Source: an uncultured Blautia sp. (GTDB lineage Bacteria; Bacillota; Clostridia; Lachnospirales; Lachnospiraceae). Taken from it: a stretch of DNA of 11,311 nt. Location: positions 1 through 11,311 of the forward strand of contig USDN01000081.1 in NCBI GenBank assembly GCA_900553515.1, written 5' to 3'. Below the pieces are notes generated by a model that saw only the letters and a list, made by a program, of their open reading frames with translations, was not told the DNA's origin and ran no database searches. The translations under genes were made by a program, and so were the position numbers. Every line of letters begins with the position of its first letter. Positions within the stretch are counted from its first letter, which is position 1. Below, piece by piece: positions 1 to 5,644 of this stretch.

Positions 1-86
1 AAATTTATAGAATTTTTATAGATAATACTGAAAAAGTGAATATTATACTATTTTTTGCCATTATATCACAAGTAATTACCTTAATG

Positions 87-99
87 CAATTGTTATAAT
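87..99 (+). promoter_or_regulatory. Extended -10 promoter of fucI
   Basis: A perfect TATAAT (94-99) is preceded by TGT (91-93), which makes an extended -10 element. No good -35 hexamer lies 16-18 bp upstream (AGTAAT at 71-76 is the best placed), so the promoter relies on the extended -10 or on an activator. Transcription would start near 106 and give a leader of about 70 nt before fucI. The 13 bases 87-99 are identical to the -10 region of the flavoprotein promoter at 3554-3566 on the other strand. No copy of the palindromic operator found at 8976 and 9011 is present here. Confidence 0.7.
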
Positions 100-175
100 A
101 GATTCATAAGCGGCAAGGGCAGGAAGTGCCTGAGCAGACTGACAAGTATGATAAAAAATGGAGGTATTTGTTATT

Positions 176-1972
176 ATGGCAAAGAGCAGATTAATCGGAA
201 GCTACCCAGTAATCGGTATCAGACCTACTATCGATGGCCGTAGAGGAGCGCTGGATGTAAGAGGATCTCTGGAAGAGCAGACAATGAACATGGCTAAGTC
301 TGCAGCTAAATTATTAGAAGAGAACTTAAGATATTCCAACGGTGAGCCGGTTAAGGTTGTTATTGCTGACACAACCATCGGACGTGTTGGCGAGACAGCA
401 GCATGTGCAGATAAATTCAGAAAAGAAGGCGTTGACATTACTCTTACAGTAACACCTTGCTGGTGCTATGGTTCTGAGACAATGGATATGGATCCTCAGA
501 CTATCAAAGCTGTATGGGGCTTCAATGCAACTGAGAGACCTGGTGCAGTTTATCTTGCATCCGTTCTGGCTACACATGCACAGAAAGGACTTCCGGCATT
601 TGGTATCTACGGACATGAGGTTCAGGATGCAGATGACACAACAATTCCGGAAGACGTTAAAGAAAAAATCCTCAGATTCGGCCGTGCAGCAGTTGCAGCA
701 GCTTCTATGAGAGGCAAATCCTGGCTGCAGATCGGTTCCATCTGTATGGGTATCGGCGGATCTATCGTAGATTCTGACTTTATCGAGTCCTATCTTGGAA
801 TGCGTGTAGAGTCTGTTGACGAGGTAGAGATCATTCGTCGTATGACAGAGGGCATCTATGATCATGAAGAGTTCGAGAAAGCTCTTGCATGGGCTAAGAA
901 GACCTGCAAGATCGGCTTCGACAAGAACCCGGAAGAACTTCAGATGTCAGAAGAGAAAAAAGAAGAGCAGTTTGAATTTGTTGTTAAGATGGCAGTTATC
1001 ATCAAAGAGCTGATGAATGGATGCGACAAGCTTGATCCTAAATTCTCTGAGGAAGCAATCGGACATAATGCGATCGCTGCCGGTTTCCAGGGACAGAGAC
1101 AGTGGACAGACTTCTATCCAAACGGCGACTTTGCTGAGGCTATGCTGAACACCTCCTTTGACTGGGAAGGCGCCAGAGAGCCATATATCCTCGCTACAGA
1201 GAACGACGTACTTAACGGTCTTGGTATGCTGTTTATGAAACTCCTTACAAACCGTGCACAGATGTTTGCAGACGTTCGTACATACTGGAGCCCGGATGCT
1301 GTTAAGAGAGTAACCGATTATGATCTTGAAGGCGTTGCGAAAGAGAACGGCGGTATCATCCATCTGATCAACTCCGGCGCATGTTGCCTTGATGCAAACG
1401 GCGGCGCTAAAGATGAGAACGGCAATGCTGTAATGAAAGAATGGTGGGATGTAACAGAAGCAGACCAGGAAGCAATCATGGAAGCTACTACATGGAACGC
1501 AGCTGACAACGGATATTTCCGTGGCGGCGGATTCTCTTCCAGATTTGAGACAAAAGACCAGATGCCTGCTACTATGATCCGTCTGAACCTTGTAAAAGGC
1601 CTTGGACCGGTTCTTCAGATCGCAGAGGGCTGGACAGTAGCTCTTCCTGAAGAAGTTTCTGATACACTCTGGAAACGTACAGACTATACATGGCCATGTA
1701 CATGGTTTGCTCCAAGATGCGACGGAAAAGAAGGCGCATTCAAGGATGCTTACAGTGTAATGAACAACTGGGGCGCTAACCACGGTGCAATCTCCTACGG
1801 ACACATTGGTGCAGACCTTATCACAATGTGCTCTATGCTGAGAATTCCGGTTTGCATGCATAACGTTCCGGAAGAGAAAATCTTCCGTCCGGCAGCATGG
1901 AATGCATTCGGAATGGACAAAGAAGGCGCTGATTTCCGTGCTTGCAAGAACTACGGACCTCTTTACAAATAA
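176..1972 (+). CDS. fucI: L-fucose isomerase
   Basis: Cytoplasmic Mn-dependent ketol isomerase that converts L-fucose to L-fuculose; family members also take D-arabinose to D-ribulose. The 598-residue product is close to the length of E. coli FucI (591) and matches it throughout as recalled from memory, for example GIRPTIDGRR near the N-terminus, TPCWCYGSETMDMDP, GFQGQRQWTD and the C-terminal NYGPLYK. The metal ligands of E. coli FucI (Glu337, Asp361, His528) correspond to Glu342 in ATENDVLNG, Asp366 in FADVRTYWSP and His536 in NWGANHG. The start is taken at ATG 176, 11 nt after GGAGG (160-164); the in-frame ATG at 158 overlaps that Shine-Dalgarno sequence and is rejected. Codon use is strongly biased, as expected for an abundant catabolic enzyme. 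The mutarotase, aldolase and kinase genes lie 6-9 kb away, so fucI is transcribed separately. Confidence 0.97.
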   Translation: MAKSRLIGSYPVIGIRPTIDGRRGALDVRGSLEEQTMNMAKSAAKLLEENLRYSNGEPVKVVIADTTIGRVGETAACADKFRKEGVDITLTVTPCWCYGSETMDMDPQTIKAVWGFNATERPGAVYLASVLATHAQKGLPAFGIYGHEVQDADDTTIPEDVKEKILRFGRAAVAAASMRGKSWLQIGSICMGIGGSIVDSDFIESYLGMRVESVDEVEIIRRMTEGIYDHEEFEKALAWAKKTCKIGFDKNPEELQMSEEKKEEQFEFVVKMAVIIKELMNGCDKLDPKFSEEAIGHNAIAAGFQGQRQWTDFYPNGDFAEAMLNTSFDWEGAREPYILATENDVLNGLGMLFMKLLTNRAQMFADVRTYWSPDAVKRVTDYDLEGVAKENGGIIHLINSGACCLDANGGAKDENGNAVMKEWWDVTEADQEAIMEATTWNAADNGYFRGGGFSSRFETKDQMPATMIRLNLVKGLGPVLQIAEGWTVALPEEVSDTLWKRTDYTWPCTWFAPRCDGKEGAFKDAYSVMNNWGANHGAISYGHIGADLITMCSMLRIPVCMHNVPEEKIFRPAAWNAFGMDKEGADFRACKNYGPLYK

Positions 1973-2023
1973 TTATTATATTGGTTGTTGTAAAATGCCA
2001 TGATAGATGGGGCTGTTGCAAAA

Positions 2024-2072
2024 GCAGAATATTCTGCCGGAGCAATAGCTCCTTCTTTATATAAAAAGGAGG
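2024..2072 (+). promoter_or_regulatory. Competing hairpins before the radical SAM gene; weak fucI terminator or translational control
   Basis: Three structures lie between fucI and the next gene. The first is a 14-bp perfect palindrome, GCAGAATATTCTGC (2024-2037). The second is a 5-bp stem, GGAGC (2039-2043) with GCTCC (2048-2052), loop AATA, followed by TTCTTTAT; it could be a weak intrinsic terminator for fucI. The third is a stem of CTCCTT (2049-2054) with AAGGAG (2066-2071), extended by TTT/AAA after one bulged C. It would bury the Shine-Dalgarno AAGGAGG (2066-2072) of the GTG-started gene. The second and third stems share bases 2049-2052 and cannot form together. The pairing is seen directly; any regulatory role is inference. 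Confidence 0.4.
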
Positions 2073-2078
2073 ATTATT

Positions 2079-2978
2079 GTGAGCAAATGTAATCTTTGCC
2101 CACGGCAGTGCAGCACAGACAGGGAAAACGGAAAATATGGAGTTTGCGGAGTATCGGGAAAAAATATACTGGTGGGACGGGCTGCACTTCATTTCTGGGA
2201 GGAACCATGTATTTCCGGAGAAAGAGGATCCGGGACGGTATTTTTTTCCGGATGTCCCCTGCGGTGCGTATATTGCCAGAACTATCAGATTGCCAGTACA
2301 GAGGCAGGAATGGAGATCAGTGAAAAACGTCTGGGGGAAATTTTTCTGGAACTTCAGGAAAAAGGCGCTCATAATATTAATCTTGTAACGCCTACCCATT
2401 ATACGCCTGAGATCATCCGGGCGGTCGGAAAAGCAAAGGAACAGGGGCTGAAGATTCCTGTTGTTTATAACTGCAGCGGTTATGAAAAAGTGGAAACATT
2501 GAAAATGCTGAGAGGGATTGTAGATGTATATCTGACGGATTTTAAATATATGGAAAGAGAACCGGCAGGCCGTTATTCAAAGGCTCCCGATTATCCGGAA
2601 ATCGTCCGGGCAGCTCTGGAAGAAATGGTTTATCAGACAGGAGCGGCTGAATTTGACAGTGAAGGAATGATGAAGTCCGGTGTGATCGTAAGACATCTTT
2701 TGCTGCCCGGCCATGTAAAAAATGCCCGGGCAGTGGTAAAGTATGTGTATGAAACCTACGGAGATCAGGTATATTTAAGTCTTATGAATCAGTATACCCC
2801 TCTTCCCCAGGTAAAAAAAGAATTTCCGGAGCTGGATCGCAGGGTGACTCGCAGGGAATATCAGAGGCTTGTTTCCTATGCTCTTGAAATCGGAGTAGAA
2901 AATGCTTTTATCCAGGAGGGGGAGACGGCTGAAGAAAGCTTCATTCCCATGTTTGATTACGAAGGCGTTATGAATTAA
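2079..2978 (+). CDS. Radical SAM protein, PflX / PFL-activase-like (COG1313 type)
   Basis: A 299-residue cytoplasmic radical SAM protein. The CX3CX2C motif that binds the [4Fe-4S] cluster and S-adenosylmethionine is Cys59, Cys63 and Cys66 (FSGCPLRCVYCQNY). An N-terminal cysteine set, Cys4, Cys7, Cys11 and Cys23 (CNLCPRQC then GVCG), is typical of the PflX group and may bind another metal centre. The later motifs LVTPTHYTPEI, VYNCSGYE and VYLTDFKYM also fit that group. The substrate of PflX-type proteins is not established, and no glycyl-radical enzyme is present here, so I do not call it a pyruvate formate-lyase activase. The start is GTG 2079 with AAGGAGG (2066-2072) six bases before it; no earlier start fits. 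No good promoter is visible in the 106-bp gap, so read-through from fucI is possible. The 3' end overlaps the convergent flavoprotein gene by 11 bp. Confidence 0.88.
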   Translation: MSKCNLCPRQCSTDRENGKYGVCGVSGKNILVGRAALHFWEEPCISGERGSGTVFFSGCPLRCVYCQNYQIASTEAGMEISEKRLGEIFLELQEKGAHNINLVTPTHYTPEIIRAVGKAKEQGLKIPVVYNCSGYEKVETLKMLRGIVDVYLTDFKYMEREPAGRYSKAPDYPEIVRAALEEMVYQTGAAEFDSEGMMKSGVIVRHLLLPGHVKNARAVVKYVYETYGDQVYLSLMNQYTPLPQVKKEFPELDRRVTRREYQRLVSYALEIGVENAFIQEGETAEESFIPMFDYEGVMN

Positions 2979-3516
2979 AAAATTTACAAAGTTCATCCAG
3001 CTTTTTCAGCATTTCCGGATCCTCCGCCACTACAGAATCATCTGTTCCGTGGTAGGAGATCAGAGGAAAAAGATTCGTGGCGTGGATATCACGGAGAAGG
3101 ATCTGGGCGGTATCGAAGGCTTTTTCCATGCTGCCTTTCCCTCCTCCTACCAGAAGTACCGCCGCTTTTTTCTCTTTTGTTATGGGCATATCGTTACGGA
3201 AGAACTTTGCGCAGAAATAGGTCTGAAGGCGGCTTCCAAGGTCCAGAAGCTTTCCGGTCAGTTCTGAAAAATAGACAGGGGAAGCAATGAGGACATTGTC
3301 GCATTCTTCAATATAGGAGTAGATCTCCTGCATTTCATCTTTGACACAGCAGCCGGGATTTTTCCAGCAGTAGCGGCAGTCTACACAGGGTGCGACGTTG
3401 CAGTAATAAGCGTCCACGATTTTGATCTCTCCGTGGAGATTTTTCTTCAAAATTTTTAAAAGGCTTACGGTATCTCCATTTTTCCGTGGAGAACCATTCA
3501 GGATCAGTGTTTTCAA
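2968..3516 (-). CDS. Flavodoxin-fold iron-sulfur flavoprotein / NADPH-dependent FMN reductase family
   Basis: A 182-residue cytoplasmic flavoprotein. The N-terminal beta strand and phosphate loop (LILNGSPRKNGDT, residues about 4-16) bind FMN, and ASPVYFSELTG further on is the second FMN contact loop. Between them Cys44, Cys47, Cys50 and Cys56 form CX2CX2CX5C, matching the compact [4Fe-4S] motif of iron-sulfur flavoproteins (Isf family). The likely role is electron transfer; donor and acceptor cannot be told from sequence. I place the start at TTG 3516, 12 nt after AGG of GAAAGGAAA. The in-frame ATG at 3555 lies inside the TATAAT -10 box and upstream of the predicted transcription start near 3547, so it cannot be used by that transcript. 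It is convergent with the radical SAM gene, with stop codons crossing and no intrinsic terminator visible. Confidence 0.87.
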   Translation of the reverse strand: MKTLILNGSPRKNGDTVSLLKILKKNLHGEIKIVDAYYCNVAPCVDCRYCWKNPGCCVKDEMQEIYSYIEECDNVLIASPVYFSELTGKLLDLGSRLQTYFCAKFFRNDMPITKEKKAAVLLVGGGKGSMEKAFDTAQILLRDIHATNLFPLISYHGTDDSVVAEDPEMLKKLDELCKFFNS

Positions 3517-3544
3517 GACAGATTGTTTCCTTTCGTTGTTATAG

Positions 3545-3564
3545 ATTGTTACCATTATAACAAT
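3545..3564. promoter_or_regulatory. Inverted repeat over the flavoprotein promoter, candidate operator
   Basis: ATTGTTA (3545-3551) and TAACAAT (3558-3564) form a perfect 7-bp inverted repeat with a 6-bp spacer. It covers the -10 box (3554-3559) and the predicted start of transcription (about 3547) of the minus-strand flavoprotein gene, a good position for a repressor. No regulator gene adjoins it, so the binding protein is unknown. Part of the symmetry comes from the TATAAT box itself, so a chance origin is possible. Confidence 0.45.
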
Positions 3565-3582
3565 TGGACAAAAAGTTTACAA
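3554..3582 (-). promoter_or_regulatory. Promoter of the iron-sulfur flavoprotein gene
   Basis: Read on the minus strand, TTGTAA (3582-3577) is followed by 17 bp and a perfect TATAAT (3559-3554), with TGT directly before the -10. Transcription should start near 3547 and leave a leader of about 30 nt before TTG 3516. The promoter settles the start codon choice because the ATG at 3555 lies within the -10 box. Confidence 0.78.
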
Positions 3583-3609
3583 TGAAAATATCATCAGGAA
3601 AGAAACAGA

Positions 3610-3639
3610 TTGTCCTGTAAAAAGTTCTTATGGTAAAAT
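3610..3639 (+). promoter_or_regulatory. Promoter of the alpha/beta hydrolase gene
   Basis: TTGTCC (3610-3615), an 18-bp spacer and TAAAAT (3634-3639) form a plausible sigma-A promoter, with TGG (3631-3633) supplying an extended -10. It is divergent from the flavoprotein promoter within a 170-bp shared region. The predicted start is near 3646, about 40 nt before ATG 3687. Confidence 0.6.
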
Positions 3640-3686
3640 AAAGGTAAATAACAGTTTATATCGGAAAAGAGGAATCGAAAACAAGT

Positions 3687-4526
3687 ATGATACATGAAAA
3701 AATCGTGATTGAACCAAAAAGAAATAATCAGAATGAAGCATATATGATGACATATTTCTGGGAAGAATCGCAGGAACTTTATCCGGGGCAGCTGCGCCCG
3801 GTGATCCTGATCTGCCCCGGAGGCGCGTATCGGATGACTTCGGACAGAGAGGCGGAGGCTGTTGCCGTGAAGTTTATGAGCATGGGATACCACACGGCAG
3901 TTCTTCGTTACAGTGTTGCTCCGGCCGTTTATCCCTCTGCTCTTCACCAGCTTGCAGGGGCGGTAAGTATCCTGAGAAAAAGAAGCGCTCAGTGGCTGAT
4001 TGATTCGGAGAAAATCATTGTTATGGGATTTTCGGCAGGAGGACATCTGGCTGCATCCCTTGGGACTTTCTGGAATAAAGGTAAGATTACAGAAGCACTG
4101 GGAATCAGTGCAGAGGAAATACGCCCTGATGGAATGATACTCAGTTATCCTGTGATTACTTCCGGTCAGTATGGCCATCAGGAAAGCTTTCGTAACCTTC
4201 TGGGAGAACGTTATGAGGAACTGAAGGATGAAATGTCTCTGGAAAATCAGGTGGATCAGGATACACCCAGAACGTTTATATGGCATACATTTGAGGATGC
4301 AACAGTGCATCCGGAAAATTCTCTGAGTTTTGTACGGGCCATGGTAAAACATGGGGTTCCTGTGGAGTATCATCTTTTTCCGGAGGGAATTCATGGAATT
4401 GGACTTGGAAATGAACTTACGGCAAATCCCGACGGCAGAGGGATTGTAAGAGCCTGTGAAGAGTGGAGCGATCTTTGTGAAAAATGGCTGAACCGGGAAT
4501 TTCCCTGGTGGGATCAAAAAGAATAA
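3687..4526 (+). CDS. Alpha/beta hydrolase, carbohydrate-esterase-like (BD-FAE / acetyl-esterase type)
   Basis: A 279-residue alpha/beta-hydrolase without a signal peptide, so probably cytoplasmic. The oxyanion-hole loop is ICPGGAYRM near residue 47, the nucleophile elbow is GFSAGG with Ser116, the acid is Asp204 in FEDATVHPENS and the base is His236 in EGIHGIGLG. The complete triad and the CPGGAY loop resemble small bacterial esterases that remove acetyl or feruloyl groups from sugars (BD-FAE and acetyl-esterase families). The actual ester is unknown. The start is ATG 3687 with AGAGGA (3668-3673) 13 bases before it, a rather long spacing. It has its own promoter. No clear terminator follows in the 128-bp gap. 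A role in deacetylating imported oligosaccharides would fit the sugar genes nearby but is inference. Confidence 0.88.
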   Translation: MIHEKIVIEPKRNNQNEAYMMTYFWEESQELYPGQLRPVILICPGGAYRMTSDREAEAVAVKFMSMGYHTAVLRYSVAPAVYPSALHQLAGAVSILRKRSAQWLIDSEKIIVMGFSAGGHLAASLGTFWNKGKITEALGISAEEIRPDGMILSYPVITSGQYGHQESFRNLLGERYEELKDEMSLENQVDQDTPRTFIWHTFEDATVHPENSLSFVRAMVKHGVPVEYHLFPEGIHGIGLGNELTANPDGRGIVRACEEWSDLCEKWLNREFPWWDQKE

Positions 4527-4580
4527 GGAAATTTGTCTTTTTATATCAAAACAGCAGGAAAAAAACAGAACAAATAGGGA

Positions 4581-4609
4581 TTATCAAACAAGAGAAACTG
4601 TGCTATGAT
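4581..4609 (+). promoter_or_regulatory. Promoter of the SH3-domain protein gene
   Basis: TTATCA (4581-4586), a 17-bp spacer and TATGAT (4604-4609) with TGC (4601-4603) just before it give an extended -10 promoter. A start near 4616 leaves a leader of about 40 nt carrying the ribosome binding site AAGGGGAG (4638-4645). Confidence 0.6.
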
Positions 4610-4654
4610 AAAACATAGAAAACCTACATAAAAAACTAAGGGGAGCATAGAAAA

Positions 4655-5590
4655 ATGAAAAAAACAGGAATGATCTGGCTGATTGCGTTGATGTGTATGT
4701 TTTTTTCTGTGAACGTATGGGCAGATGTGTCGGAGAAAAAGACAGAACCTGACATTAAAACAGATTATTACATGATCGTAGAATCGAAACATGGTGGTAT
4801 AGACATTTATTCCCATCCGGATCTGGAGTCTGCAAAGTTAAACGAAGAACTGATTCCTAATGGAACAGCCCTGCACATCGAAGGAGAAGTGGAGGATACA
4901 GCTCATTCACGAACCTGGGGATATGTGCAGTATCATGGAATGTATGGCTATGTTCCTCTTGATGACTGCCGCCCGGCACAGTCCAGAAAGGAAGCCATTG
5001 ATTCTGAACTTTATATTGCAGGACGGGATCATGTAGATTACAATGCAGATTATGATGTAAAGGCATATACCAGCGAGGGAACACAGAAACTTTATCAGGG
5101 CCCCGGAGAAAAATATGGAGAAGTTCCGGGAGTACGTGATATACAAAATGGAGAAACCCTTCATATTACTCAGGATGCAGAACTGGTAGACGGCAGCCAT
5201 TGGGGAGTGACAACAGTAGATGGAAAACAGGGCTGGATCAATTTGGATGATACAGAAGAGGCGGCCAGAAAAAAAGGAGAACTTTCAGAGAACGGTGCGG
5301 ATACAAATGAAGAATTTGTTACTATGATAACCTCCGGGGAAACAGAAGATCCCCAGACGCCTGCGGCAACAGCAACGCCTGAAGTGACAGAAGCACCGAC
5401 GGCAACAGCGACGCCTGAAGCGACAGAAGCACCAACGGCAACAGCGACGCCTGAAGCGACAGAAGTACCGACGGCAACAGTGGCGGCAGAAGCATCAAAT
5501 ACTCTGATCCCAACTCCTTTTTGGTGGATAGCAGCTGCTGCAGTGATTGCGGTAGCCGGGGTTTTGATCTATCATTTTAAAAAGAAATAA
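4655..5590 (+). CDS. Membrane-anchored protein with two SH3-like domains and a Pro/Thr repeat stalk
   Basis: A 311-residue exported protein of unknown function. Residues 1-23 are a signal peptide (MKK, hydrophobic core, cleavage after VWA). Two bacterial SH3-like segments follow. The first is at about 38-103 (YYMIVESKHGGIDIYSHPDL to YGYVPLDDC). The second is at about 131-200 (YDVKAYTSEGTQKLYQGPGE to QGWINLDD); its Y-x-GPG and GWI elements are typical of the fold. Residues about 225-285 form a Thr/Ala/Pro/Glu-rich stalk with three 12-residue repeats. A C-terminal membrane helix (WWIAAAAVIAVAGVLIY) and a HFKKK tail would anchor it with the bulk outside the cell. Bacterial SH3 domains often bind peptidoglycan or proteins, which would place this protein in or at the wall. 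The start ATG 4655 follows AAGGGGAG by nine bases. It converges on the protease gene and shares its terminator. Confidence 0.88.
   Translation: MKKTGMIWLIALMCMFFSVNVWADVSEKKTEPDIKTDYYMIVESKHGGIDIYSHPDLESAKLNEELIPNGTALHIEGEVEDTAHSRTWGYVQYHGMYGYVPLDDCRPAQSRKEAIDSELYIAGRDHVDYNADYDVKAYTSEGTQKLYQGPGEKYGEVPGVRDIQNGETLHITQDAELVDGSHWGVTTVDGKQGWINLDDTEEAARKKGELSENGADTNEEFVTMITSGETEDPQTPAATATPEVTEAPTATATPEATEAPTATATPEATEVPTATVAAEASNTLIPTPFWWIAAAAVIAVAGVLIYHFKKK
5366..5497 (+). repeat. 36-bp tandem repeat coding for the Pro/Thr stalk
   Basis: Three in-frame 36-bp units at 5366-5401, 5402-5437 and 5438-5473 each encode ATATPE[VA]TE[AV]PT. A decayed fourth unit (5474-5497, ATVAAEAS) follows. The second and third copies differ by only a few bases, which suggests recent duplication. 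Because the unit is a multiple of three, copy-number changes would alter stalk length without shifting the frame. Confidence 0.85.
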
Positions 5591-5608
5591 ACGGACGGTC
5601 AGAAAAAC

Positions 5609-5643
5609 GTATCCCGCAAGAAGAAATGCGGGATACATTTTTT
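5609..5643. terminator. Bidirectional intrinsic terminator between convergent genes
   Basis: A perfect 10-bp stem, GTATCCCGCA (5609-5618) with TGCGGGATAC (5627-5636), encloses the loop AGAAGAAA. On the plus strand it is followed by ATTTTTT (5637-5643). On the minus strand it is followed by GTTTTTCT, the complement of 5601-5608. It therefore serves both the SH3-protein gene ending at 5590 and the protease gene ending at 5645. Confidence 0.93.
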
Positions 5644-5644
5644 A

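Noticed and set aside
326..1861. Long open frames on the minus strand opposite fucI (326-865 and 947-1861).
   Set aside because: They are by-products of the strong codon bias of fucI. They have no ribosome binding site, no recognisable motif and an unlikely cysteine-rich composition.
2079..2978. Annotation as pyruvate formate-lyase activating enzyme.
   Set aside because: The N-terminal cysteine set and overall pattern fit the PflX/COG1313 group, and no glycyl-radical enzyme is present.
3514..3555. ATG 3555 as start of the iron-sulfur flavoprotein.
   Set aside because: It lies in the -10 box of the gene's own promoter. TTG 3516 has a Shine-Dalgarno sequence and gives the usual flavodoxin-fold N-terminus.
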